Assembly (NCBI GenBank): GCA_038229915.1
Contig: JBBRNY010000008.1
Span: forward strand, 1-45,781
DNA length: 45,781 nt
From: JAFDZW01 sp038229915
GTDB taxonomy: Bacteria > Bacteroidota > Ignavibacteria > Palsa-1295
Direction: 5' to 3'
The translations under genes and the position numbers were made by a program. The notes beneath the pieces were generated by a model, which had not been told where the DNA came from, did not search any database, and saw nothing but the letters and a program-made list of their open reading frames with translations. How positions within the stretch are numbered: position 1 is the stretch's first letter; each line of letters starts with the position of its first letter. Shown piece after piece: positions 24,415-31,751 of this stretch.

Positions 24415-24969
24415 ATGAGACACTCTCATAAAGGTAGAAAACTAGGACGTACGGCGAGTCACCGCGCGGCGACATTATCTTCACTTGCAAGTTCTTTGTT
24501 GCAGCATAAGAAGATCCGTACTACAGTAGCCAAAGCGAAAGAGACAAGGATGTTTGTCGAGCCCCTGATAACACGTGCAAAAAACGCACATTTATTGACA
24601 GGTGATGAGGTTACCGTGACATCAAAGCGTGTACATGCGCGTCGTGAGGTTGCTCGAGTTATTCGCGACAAAGATATTTTAAAGACACTTTTTACTGAAA
24701 TTGCTCCAAAAGTATCCGGCCGTCCCGGTGGATATACTCGAGTAGTGAAGCTTGGCCGCCGCTTAGGTGATAGCGCTGAAATGGCACTCCTTGAGTTGGT
24801 GGATTGGAATGAGACTGGAGCAACCAAAACAAAGGTTGCTAAACCACGTCCTACACGTCGTGCAAAACCTTCACCGAAGGCAGAAGTAATCGCCGATGCA
24901 GAAGCTACGGAAATTCCTTTGAAAACGGATGAGACTCCGGAAGTAACTACTCAAGCAGAGAAAGAATAA
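24415..24969 (+). CDS. rplQ: 50S ribosomal protein L17 with C-terminal extension
   Basis: Large-subunit protein beside the tunnel exit. 184 residues against about 120-130 usually; the conserved part ends near residue 130 (LGRRLGDSAEMALLELVDW). The remaining 55 residues are a low-complexity Lys/Pro/Ala then Glu/Thr-rich tail. Visible conserved parts: MRHSHKGRKLGRTASHR, LASSLLQHKKIRTTVAKAKE, ARREVARVIRDKDILKTLF and GRPGGYTRVVKLGRR. Last gene of the ribosomal run. Confidence 0.97.
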   Translation: MRHSHKGRKLGRTASHRAATLSSLASSLLQHKKIRTTVAKAKETRMFVEPLITRAKNAHLLTGDEVTVTSKRVHARREVARVIRDKDILKTLFTEIAPKVSGRPGGYTRVVKLGRRLGDSAEMALLELVDWNETGATKTKVAKPRPTRRAKPSPKAEVIADAEATEIPLKTDETPEVTTQAEKE

Positions 24970-24990
24970 CGGATAGTCTTCGAATTTTGC

Positions 24991-25020
24991 AAACCCTGTC
25001 ATTCAACAATGACAGGGTTT
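24991..25020. terminator. Perfect terminator hairpin after rplQ
   Basis: A perfect 13-pair stem (AAACCCTGTCATT with AATGACAGGGTTT) closed by CAAC. On the plus strand it is followed by CTTATTTTAAAG. It lies between the convergent rplQ and pdxT and can serve both directions; it marks the end of the ribosomal operon. Confidence 0.9.
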
Positions 25021-25026
25021 CTTATT

Positions 25027-25626
25027 TTAAAGCATTCCGAGAAAATATTTATGGACTCTTAAGTCGATAGTTACCTCAGGGTGGAATGCGGTAACCAGCA
25101 TGTTTTTTTCGGAAGCCATTATGAATCCATCGTTATACCCACAAAGTACTTTTACATCTCTCCCTGAGTGGATAAAAAGAGGAGCTCGGATGAAAACACA
25201 AGGATATGCGGGGCTGCCAAGTGCATCTATTTTCAAATCAATTTGCGAACTTGCACGTTGCGGACCAAAGGCATTCCTACGAACTGTAATATCCATTAAT
25301 CCAATTCCCCCTTGCTTTGAACCTTCGATTTCTTTTGCAAGGATTATACTCCCCATGCAAGTTCCCCAAACAGGCATTCCGTTTTCTATCTTAAATTTTA
25401 TAGCATCGAAGATAGGTAGGGAATCAGGTTGTGCAGTTTTGAGCTCCGCTGTGACGTTCTCAAGTTTGGCGATCGTAGTGGATTCGCCTCCTGGAATAAT
25501 CAATCCATCAATTCGCTCAAGTTCACTTGATCTACGAACTTCAATCGTGTTATGACCAAGTTCTTCGATTTTTGTGGCATGTTCACGAAAATCACCTTGC
25601 AAAGCAAGTACACCTATAGTACTCAT
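25027..25626 (-). CDS. pdxT: Pyridoxal 5'-phosphate synthase glutaminase subunit
   Basis: Class I glutamine amidotransferase supplying ammonia to PdxS for ribose-5-phosphate-dependent PLP synthesis. 199 residues. Visible: GVLALQGDFREH, IPGGEST (oxyanion region), the nucleophile Cys90 in WGTCMGSIILA (usually GTCAG), and the catalytic His182 and Glu184 in FHPEVT. The gene follows pdxS by nine bases on the same strand, so they are cotranscribed. The alanine-to-methionine change after the nucleophile is a variation but not a loss of a key residue. Confidence 0.96.
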   Translation of the reverse strand: MSTIGVLALQGDFREHATKIEELGHNTIEVRRSSELERIDGLIIPGGESTTIAKLENVTAELKTAQPDSLPIFDAIKFKIENGMPVWGTCMGSIILAKEIEGSKQGGIGLMDITVRRNAFGPQRASSQIDLKIDALGSPAYPCVFIRAPLFIHSGRDVKVLCGYNDGFIMASEKNMLVTAFHPEVTIDLRVHKYFLGML

Positions 25627-25635
25627 TATGAGTGA

Positions 25636-26547
25636 TTAAATGCCACGTTTTGCAAGTAATTCAGACTCTGCAAGAGAAGCGGCGCTTCTCCCAAACATTG
25701 CAACACCAAGCCCACGACTTACTTCTGCAAGGATGTCAGGATTGTTGTAATAAGTGGTTGCTTTTACGATCGCCGCGGCACGTTTTGCCGGGTTGTTTGA
25801 CTTAAAAATACCTGAACCAACGAAGACACCATCAACACCTAATTGCATTAGCAATGCAGCATCAGCGGGTGTAGCAAGTCCTCCAGCAGCAAAATTTACA
25901 ACTGGTAATTTTCCACTTATGGCTATTTCTTCCACAAGAGAAATTGGTGCACCTATGTTCTTAGCAAAACTGAAACGCTCATCTTTGGAAAGAGATGTCA
26001 GTTTACGTATTTCACCAAGGATAGCACGAGCATGGCGGACGGCTTCGATAACGTCGCCTGTGCCGGCTTCACCTTTTGTGCGAATCATTGCAGCACCTTC
26101 GCTAATGCGACGAAGTGCTTCTCCAAGATTTCTGGCCCCACAAACAAATGGGATAGTAAAGAGTGTTTTATCAATATGATTTTCATCATCCGCAGGAGTA
26201 AGTACTTCACTCTCATCAATACAATCAACGCCAAGAGATTGTAAAATTTGAGCTTCAACGAAGTGACCAATTCGTGCTTTTGCCATTACTGGAATGGAGA
26301 CAGCCTCAATGATCTGGATAATCAACTCCGGGTCAGACATCCGCGCAACGCCACCATCGGCACGAATGTCCGAGGGAACACGCTCAAGTGCCATAACTGC
26401 GCACGCGCCAGCATCTTCGGCAATTTTTGCCTGCTCGGCGTTAACTACGTCCATAATAACCCCACCTTTAAGCATAGCTGGGAGTGCACGCTTTATCGTA
26501 TCGGTTCCAACCTGTATGGTCTGATCTTGGTTTTTAGTACTTGCCAT
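25636..26547 (-). CDS. pdxS: Pyridoxal 5'-phosphate synthase lyase subunit
   Basis: TIM-barrel subunit that forms PLP from ribose-5-phosphate, glyceraldehyde-3-phosphate and ammonia; usually a dodecamer. 303 residues. Visible: GGVIMDVVNAEQAKIAEDAGA with Asp33, ALERVPSDIRADGGVARMSDP, the Schiff-base Lys90 in PVMAKARIGH, NFAAGGLATPADAALLMQLG, and VFVGSGIFKS. Start is ATG at 26547. A LysR-type regulator is transcribed divergently 92 bases away. Confidence 0.98.
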   Translation of the reverse strand: MASTKNQDQTIQVGTDTIKRALPAMLKGGVIMDVVNAEQAKIAEDAGACAVMALERVPSDIRADGGVARMSDPELIIQIIEAVSIPVMAKARIGHFVEAQILQSLGVDCIDESEVLTPADDENHIDKTLFTIPFVCGARNLGEALRRISEGAAMIRTKGEAGTGDVIEAVRHARAILGEIRKLTSLSKDERFSFAKNIGAPISLVEEIAISGKLPVVNFAAGGLATPADAALLMQLGVDGVFVGSGIFKSNNPAKRAAAIVKATTYYNNPDILAEVSRGLGVAMFGRSAASLAESELLAKRGI

Positions 26548-26589
26548 CGTATGATTTGTATTATAAATAATAGTGTAAAACAGTTGAAA

Positions 26590-26636
26590 TTAAGATAAAT
26601 CATCTTAATGTTAGTAATACGTAACATAAGATAAAT
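26590..26636. promoter_or_regulatory. Palindromes and direct repeat in the pdxS-LysR divergent region
   Basis: Three overlapping elements are visible: a perfect inverted repeat TTAAGAT-AAATC-ATCTTAA (26590-26608); a second inverted repeat ATGTTA-N8-TAACAT (26608-26627); and the decamer TAAGATAAAT occurring twice, at 26591-26600 and 26627-26636, 36 bases apart. Dyads of this size in a divergent spacer are typical of LysR-type regulator sites. The second repeat lies just before the regulator's ATG, which suggests autoregulation. A TATAAT hexamer on the minus strand at 26565-26560 could be the pdxS -10 box, with a very short leader. Confidence 0.55.
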
Positions 26637-26639
26637 TGT

Positions 26640-27566
26640 ATGACAATTCAACAAATCGAAATCTGTACTCGTTTAATTTCTCTTGGCTCTATGAATGCGG
26701 TTGCAAAGAGTCTCGGTGTAACACAGCCTGCAGTGTCGACAGCCCTTTCTCTCATTGAAAAAGAACTTGGTTGTCGCCTTTACCTTCGCTCAAAAAAAGG
26801 AGTGTCTTTGACCAGAAAAGGGAAAGAGATGTTGCCATATTTTCAGACAGTTATTAAAACTACTTCAGATATACTTGCACACTCCTCAAAGCTCCCATCT
26901 GATGAAGGTACATTGAAGCTGGCGGGTCGGCAAGGGTTTATGCAATATATATTTCCACATCTTTACCATACACTCCGCCAGCAATATCCGAAGATTATAA
27001 TAGAATCAGTTATCTCAAGTGACCAGGATGAAGTGATTGAAGCTCTTACCACTGGTAGAGTCGACCTCTGTTTTGCGCCATCACCAAAAATTAAGTCTAT
27101 TGGTTATGAGTTGCTTTACCGTGACCCGGTATTTATTGGTCTCTCAAAGAATAATATTCTGCAAAAAAAACATAAACAAAAAAAATACTTGTCAAATGAA
27201 ATCGAGTTCTGCTTACCCACGAGGGGGGACCGTCTCAGGAAACCAATAGAATCTTTGATCAAAACTATCGTCAAGGAGCCAAAAATATCTATGGAAACCG
27301 ATGACTATAATTTAATAGGTAAACTTGTTGCAAATGGAAATTTTGCAGGACCGCTGTATGGTCACATGTTACTTGATGATGAGTTTGCACGGTCGGTCGG
27401 TGAACTCCGACAATTTCGTTCGAAACTATATCGTGATCTTACCGTGCTTTATAGAAAAGATGACCTTTTGCCACATGTGGCAACGGCAAAATCCTTATTT
27501 GTTGCAGAAACGGCAAGAATACTCTCGAATACTGTTAAAAAAAGGTTATTTAATACTGTTTTGTGA
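26640..27566 (+). CDS. LysR-type transcriptional regulator
   Basis: 308 residues, the normal LysR length. N-terminal winged helix-turn-helix (about 1-60): QIEICTRLISLGSMNAVAKSLGVTQPAVS then STALSLIEKELGCRLYLRSKKGVSLTRKG in consecutive helices and wing; a linker helix (60-85); and a periplasmic-binding-like effector domain from about 90 on, with LPTRGDRLRKP in the middle. The ligand is unknown. It is divergent from pdxS-pdxT with palindromes between, so PLP-synthase control is a fair guess, though the known PLP-synthase regulators are of the MocR/PdxR family. Downstream exbB is 149 bases away and probably separate. Confidence 0.88.
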   Translation: MTIQQIEICTRLISLGSMNAVAKSLGVTQPAVSTALSLIEKELGCRLYLRSKKGVSLTRKGKEMLPYFQTVIKTTSDILAHSSKLPSDEGTLKLAGRQGFMQYIFPHLYHTLRQQYPKIIIESVISSDQDEVIEALTTGRVDLCFAPSPKIKSIGYELLYRDPVFIGLSKNNILQKKHKQKKYLSNEIEFCLPTRGDRLRKPIESLIKTIVKEPKISMETDDYNLIGKLVANGNFAGPLYGHMLLDDEFARSVGELRQFRSKLYRDLTVLYRKDDLLPHVATAKSLFVAETARILSNTVKKRLFNTVL

Positions 27567-27641
27567 AATTTGAATAGCCTTGAGTGTGTTTTTAGGTTTC
27601 GAAAATGATGCAAATTTCTCGTATGGGTACAACCCAACGCG

Positions 27642-27649
27642 TATATTTG
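27642..27649 (+). promoter_or_regulatory. Possible Bacteroidota-type -7 box upstream of exbB
   Basis: TATATTTG matches the TAnnTTTG -7 consensus of Bacteroidota sigma-A promoters and lies 66 bases before the exbB ATG. No TTTG at the usual -33 distance was found, so support is weak. Confidence 0.25.
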
Positions 27650-27715
27650 TGTTCTTAGTGTCAGAAGTTTATTATAAATCACGTTTTTCAATTCATTAAG
27701 TAAGTTAACTAGCGT

Positions 27716-28516
27716 ATGAAAAAGAACTCCACTTTCGTGGCAGTAGTGATATTTCTCTCGCTCATCTTGGGATGGGCAATTTGGAACTACTTTTTAGGAG
27801 CCCCGTCAAATTTCGCTGATCCTTTGATCAGGGAACATCCACTTAAAGACAGCACTCTCGGTAAAATGTACAGTGGCGGATTTATCGTCGGCATTTTGAT
27901 CGGGTTGTCGATTATGGCTTTTTCATTTATTGTTGAGCGCTTTATCAGCCTTTCAAAAGCCAAAGGTAAAAAGGATCTTGACGTATTCTTGAAAAATGCT
28001 GGTAAATATCTTGACGAAGGTAATCTTGACGCTGCTCTCGACCTTTGTAATCAACAGAAGGGGAGCGTTGCAAACATCCTTCGTGCTGGTATCTCTCGTT
28101 ATAAAGCCATATCCCATAATGATTTGCTAACGACAGAGCAAAAGGTTGAAGAAGTAAAGAAGACCCTTGATGAAGTGGGTATGCTAGAAACTCTGTTGAT
28201 GGAGCAAAACCTTGTTATTCTCTCTACTCTTGCTTCTATCTCGACAATGGTAGGATTGCTCGGAACAGTTAAAGGTATGATCACCTCGTTCGCTGCTCTT
28301 GGTGATTCAGGCGGTGGTGCTGCGGCATCACAGCTCTCAATTGGTATTTCCGAAGCATTATACAATACCTTCTTGGGTATTTTTACGGCTATTATCGCTA
28401 TTGTGTTCTATAACTTCTTCACTAACAAGGTTGATAAATTTACCTATGTAATTGATGAGGCTTCGTTAAATCTCTTAGAAACGATCAAGACTCGTTTCAT
28501 TGCTAAAAAAGCATAA
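27716..28516 (+). CDS. exbB: MotA/TolQ/ExbB-family proton channel protein
   Basis: Inner-membrane channel subunit which, with ExbD, converts proton-motive force into TonB motion. 266 residues. Hydrophobic segments at about 8-28, 54-73, 166-188 and 213-236; one more than the usual three, since residues 8-28 look like an additional N-terminal helix. The MotA/ExbB block is visible as LASISTMVGLLGTVKGMITSF (TM) and SIGISEALYNTFLGIFTAII. A cytosolic helical domain lies at about 80-165. Followed closely by two exbD genes and tonB. Confidence 0.93.
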   Translation: MKKNSTFVAVVIFLSLILGWAIWNYFLGAPSNFADPLIREHPLKDSTLGKMYSGGFIVGILIGLSIMAFSFIVERFISLSKAKGKKDLDVFLKNAGKYLDEGNLDAALDLCNQQKGSVANILRAGISRYKAISHNDLLTTEQKVEEVKKTLDEVGMLETLLMEQNLVILSTLASISTMVGLLGTVKGMITSFAALGDSGGGAAASQLSIGISEALYNTFLGIFTAIIAIVFYNFFTNKVDKFTYVIDEASLNLLETIKTRFIAKKA

Positions 28517-28536
28517 GCTAATTCCATTGCGATTGT

Positions 28537-29073
28537 ATGGCAAAAGCTAAACTGAAACGACACGGTTTTCGTCTTGATATGACCCCGATGGTTGACGTCG
28601 GGTTTTTGCTCCTGACATTTTTTATGCTCACGGCAAAATTCAAGACTGATAATCAGTCGATCTCTATTGTACTCCCGGTCGCTGAAGCTGACACAATGAA
28701 GCTTCCCGATCTCAATATCGCAGTGATCAGTATCGGACTTTCAACAGTAAACGCTGGCGAGACCCCCGACACGCTGATTTACTACGGCATCGCTAATGAA
28801 AAAGATCGCGTGCCGATCTATAGAAAACTCAACCGCGTTGATCCGAAAACTGGACAGCCGCTTGACGATGCATCATTAGTTAAAACTGAAGAGGTGCTTC
28901 TTAAAAAATCCGAAATGGAAGAAGCGATCAAAGCGACACGTTTGCAGAATCCTGCAATGCGATATGCTATTAATGCTGACAAGGGACTTAGTTATGGATA
29001 TGTAGATGATATTATGCGGTCGATGCAAAAATATGGAGCTACGAGGTTCAACCTTGTTACCGAATCAAGGTAG
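28537..29073 (+). CDS. exbD: ExbD/TolR-family biopolymer transport protein (first copy)
   Basis: Anchored periplasmic protein partnering ExbB. 178 residues. Short basic cytosolic start, then RLDMTPMVDVGFLLLTFFML with Asp20 as the likely proton-carrying residue in the single membrane helix. The periplasmic domain is longer than usual ExbD (about 130), with an insertion around residues 70-115 containing DTLIYYGIANEKDR and RVPIYRKLNRVDPKTG, and a C-terminal NADKGLSYGYVDDIMRSMQKYG. It starts 20 bases after exbB; a 79-base gap precedes the second exbD. Confidence 0.92.
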   Translation: MAKAKLKRHGFRLDMTPMVDVGFLLLTFFMLTAKFKTDNQSISIVLPVAEADTMKLPDLNIAVISIGLSTVNAGETPDTLIYYGIANEKDRVPIYRKLNRVDPKTGQPLDDASLVKTEEVLLKKSEMEEAIKATRLQNPAMRYAINADKGLSYGYVDDIMRSMQKYGATRFNLVTESR

Positions 29074-29152
29074 TCCAATGGTATTGCACTGTCATATTGA
29101 ATTGTGCAAGAAGCATTGAAAATTTCAATAAGAACAATCTTTAGAAAACACT

Positions 29153-29653
29153 ATGTCTGAAGTAGTACAAGCCGCTGGAGGTGGTAAAAAGGGAAAAAAA
29201 CACGCAAAACGTGTCGGTGTCCGTATGGATATGACTCCGATGGTAGACGTGGCATTCCTTTTGCTTACATTCTTCATGTTGACAACAACATTCAACACAC
29301 CGCAGGTGATGGAAGTATCCCTTCCGCCTGATAGCAAGGTAAATGTCGAAGTTGCTCAGTCGAACCTGCTCACGTTTCGTGTCAGGAAAGATGATGCCGT
29401 GTTCTGGAATATTGGTGATCAACCCCCGACGAAGATCACTACAAAGGAAGTTCAGCAAATATTAGAAAAACAACTTCGCCAGAATCCGAAAACAGCAACC
29501 CTCATTAAGATCGATCGAGGAGCAAAGTATCAAAAGCTGATCGATATTATTGACGACCTTAACCTTGTACAAGCAAAGCTTGGTCAGACGGAAAAACGAT
29601 TCTCGATCGTCACCATGGATGATAAGGATAATCAACTTATCGGCTCACTCTAA
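29153..29653 (+). CDS. exbD: ExbD/TolR-family biopolymer transport protein (second copy)
   Basis: 166 residues with the same layout as the first copy: basic N-terminus with GKKGKKHAKR, then RMDMTPMVDVAFLLLTFFML with Asp32 in the membrane helix, and a shorter periplasmic domain with a KIDRGAKYQKLIDIIDDL segment. The two copies are clearly related but differ in periplasmic length, which fits a hetero-oligomeric ExbD pair. Pairs of exbD genes between exbB and tonB are common in Bacteroidota. It precedes tonB by 21 bases. Confidence 0.92.
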   Translation: MSEVVQAAGGGKKGKKHAKRVGVRMDMTPMVDVAFLLLTFFMLTTTFNTPQVMEVSLPPDSKVNVEVAQSNLLTFRVRKDDAVFWNIGDQPPTKITTKEVQQILEKQLRQNPKTATLIKIDRGAKYQKLIDIIDDLNLVQAKLGQTEKRFSIVTMDDKDNQLIGSL

Positions 29654-29674
29654 GTATAATAGGAGAAACAGTAT

Positions 29675-30448
29675 ATGGGACTTGGTGATCTGACCCTTGA
29701 AGGAATGGAGATGTATGGCGGCATCGAAATGAAGAAGAATGGGAAGAAAAGCACTCTTCGTGGTTTCGGCGTTTCCGTTGGTATCCATTTATTAGTTATT
29801 CTTTTGTATTTTGTTTGGACTGCAATTGCCAGAGAAGACGACAAAAAGATACCTCATGTCCGTAAAATTTCGAGCCTTGCTGAACTTGCACCACCACCAT
29901 CTACTGAAGATAACAGTATGGCTGCCCCATTGCCTACTGCACCATCGGTGGATATTGCGAAGCCGACATTTGGTATCCCTGTGCCAGTGCCAGATATGCA
30001 AGCTCCAAACCAGACAATGCCTGACCTCAATAATATTCCGGTCCAACAAGCGGCCCCAGGTGATGGTGGAAATGGAGCTGTTCAAGTCGGGAATGGTGGA
30101 GAAGTTCACGTTGCCGTACAGGAGCAGGTTGCTGAAGAAAGTACACCGGATAAAGACGCATTTATTGACCTTTCAGACGAGCCAAAGCCTGTTCAAAATA
30201 TTCAAAGCTTGGTTGTTTACCCTGAGGTCGCGAAGCGTACCAATCTCGAAGGTAAAGTTACCTGTGATGTGTTGATCGGGAAAGATGGCAAAGTACAGAA
30301 AGTTGACGTTGTAAAAACCGACAATGAGATATTTAACTCTGCTGCAAAAGATGCATTTATGAAGGCTCGTTTTACGCCGGGTCGCCAGAATGGTACGCCA
30401 GTCACTGTTTGGCAAACGATATCGATCGTATTCAAGTTGAGTAAGTAG
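29675..30448 (+). CDS. tonB: TonB-like energy transducer
   Basis: Transmits ExbB/ExbD motion to outer-membrane TonB-dependent receptors. 257 residues, ATG at 29675 after an AGGAG site. Cytosolic start (1-30), transmembrane helix (about 33-51: FGVSVGIHLLVILLYFVW), a proline-rich periplasmic linker (about 70-135) and a TonB C-terminal domain (about 175-257) with VVYPEVAKRTNLEGKVTCDV, VGKDG-like DGKVQKV, and ARFTPGRQNGTPV. The linker is unusually Asn/Gly/Asp-rich at 120-150. A terminator follows. Confidence 0.93.
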   Translation: MGLGDLTLEGMEMYGGIEMKKNGKKSTLRGFGVSVGIHLLVILLYFVWTAIAREDDKKIPHVRKISSLAELAPPPSTEDNSMAAPLPTAPSVDIAKPTFGIPVPVPDMQAPNQTMPDLNNIPVQQAAPGDGGNGAVQVGNGGEVHVAVQEQVAEESTPDKDAFIDLSDEPKPVQNIQSLVVYPEVAKRTNLEGKVTCDVLIGKDGKVQKVDVVKTDNEIFNSAAKDAFMKARFTPGRQNGTPVTVWQTISIVFKLSK

Positions 30449-30467
30449 GGGGAAGTCTATTTCTTGG

Positions 30468-30504
30468 AAATGCGCCGAACTCTGGCGGATTTTTATATAT
30501 TTTT
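30468..30504 (+). terminator. Terminator after tonB
   Basis: AAAT and CGCC pair with GGCG and ATTT around GAACTCT, with one G-G mismatch, at 30468-30492; the tail continues TTATATATTTTT. It suggests the exb-tonB message ends here and the next three genes use another or a read-through transcript. Confidence 0.5.
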
Positions 30505-30527
30505 AGCGTAATTATTTTACTAATGCT

Positions 30528-30731
30528 ATGAAAATATTTACTTTATTTTTTCTTCTGCTAGGTGTTGTGGCTCTTGGCATCGGGATGTATATGCTTCTCG
30601 ATAGTTCGATCTTAAATAATCTACCTCCAACACCTCGGACGGTCATGGCAATTTTACTTGCGCTCTACGGTATTTTTCGAATTTTTACCTCACTTGGGGC
30701 AATGAAAAAGAAGCAAGAAACGGTAAAATGA
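30528..30731 (+). CDS. Small two-helix membrane protein of unknown function
   Basis: 67 residues, MKIFTLFFLLLGVVALG start. Two hydrophobic helices (about 3-24 and 40-58) separated by a short polar loop LDSSILNNLPPTPR, and a basic tail AMKKKQETVK. No recognised motif. The last bases overlap the next gene by four (ATGA), so it is probably translated together with the substrate-binding lipoprotein. Small proteins in this position are seen in related exb-tonB clusters, but their role is unknown. Confidence 0.65.
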   Translation: MKIFTLFFLLLGVVALGIGMYMLLDSSILNNLPPTPRTVMAILLALYGIFRIFTSLGAMKKKQETVK

Positions 30732-31621
30732 TCGTGATCCAAACCTCGCAATTACGACTACTTCTATTTTTTATAGTATTTATTATTTGTGCGTGCGGCA
30801 ATAAAGACAAGAAAGTAGTGGTTTCTGACTCCGCAACCTCCGGAGCCTTTGAACTGATAGCTGATGAAAACCTTAAGCCTGTTATTGATAGTCTCGTAAC
30901 TGGATTCAATACACAGACACCAAATGCGAAAGTTACTGTCCACTATACCTCATCGATTGAAGCACTTGATGAATTGCTTTCTAGAAAAGCGCGGCTGATC
31001 ATTATCGGACGCCCTATGACCATCATTGAGCGCAAATTACTCGATTCAGCGCATATTGACTTACCTGAATTTGATATCGCCCTCAGTTCAATTGCCGTAA
31101 TTACTTCTTCGCTGAATGCTTCTACTATGGTCTCTTTTGATAGGCTCCAACATGTCGCGACAGGGAAGACAGAGACCCCATATTATTCAACAACCCATTT
31201 GTCGACAACCGAGACTGTCTTTGATTCGATCTTCTCCCTTCAAGGTAAATTTCTACTCGGCAATGTGAAGCGATTCCAGACTACTGACAGTGTAATCGCA
31301 TCCGTCCGTGCCAATATATCCTCAATTGGCTTTATCAGTTCATCTTGGGCTCATTATCTAAGGTCATCAGTTGATACGACTATAAAAACATTACCTATCA
31401 CCACTGAAAAGAGCGATAAGCCGGTAATGCTTCACCCAGCTTATATCTATCAGGGTCTATATCCATTAACTTCAAGGGTATGTGGTTATACATTCGAAGT
31501 ACCGAATTCCATACCAAGAGGCTTTCTAGCCTATGTAATGTCCCCAGAAGGTCAACGAGTATTTCTCAATTATGATGTATTGCCAAGAACGCAGATAATT
31601 AAGCTCGTTCCACTCAAATGA
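30728..31621 (+). CDS. PstS-like substrate-binding lipoprotein
   Basis: 297 residues. Signal peptide with lipobox ending at Cys23 (IICAC, mature protein begins at Cys23), followed by a disordered stretch and a periplasmic-binding-protein fold resembling phosphate-binding PstS: AFELIADENLKPVIDSLV, then VHYTSSIEALDELLSRKARLIIIGRPMT and a C-terminal GFLAYVMSPEGQRVFL that is typical of PstS family ends. No ABC transporter permease or ATPase is adjacent; instead it sits behind tonB and before a TPR protein, an order found in Bacteroidota. The ligand cannot be told; the classical PstS phosphate-binding residues were not verified. Confidence 0.8.
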   Translation: MIVIQTSQLRLLLFFIVFIICACGNKDKKVVVSDSATSGAFELIADENLKPVIDSLVTGFNTQTPNAKVTVHYTSSIEALDELLSRKARLIIIGRPMTIIERKLLDSAHIDLPEFDIALSSIAVITSSLNASTMVSFDRLQHVATGKTETPYYSTTHLSTTETVFDSIFSLQGKFLLGNVKRFQTTDSVIASVRANISSIGFISSSWAHYLRSSVDTTIKTLPITTEKSDKPVMLHPAYIYQGLYPLTSRVCGYTFEVPNSIPRGFLAYVMSPEGQRVFLNYDVLPRTQIIKLVPLK

Positions 31622-31751
31622 GCGCTTCTTTACTGTTATCTTACAAATAATTAATAGATTGCTCTATATTTGAGAAATTCCTACGTTTCATTCTACGTTT
31701 AGATAGTGGCATAGGATTTGCAGTATGCCAAGATATACTTTTGATTATAAA

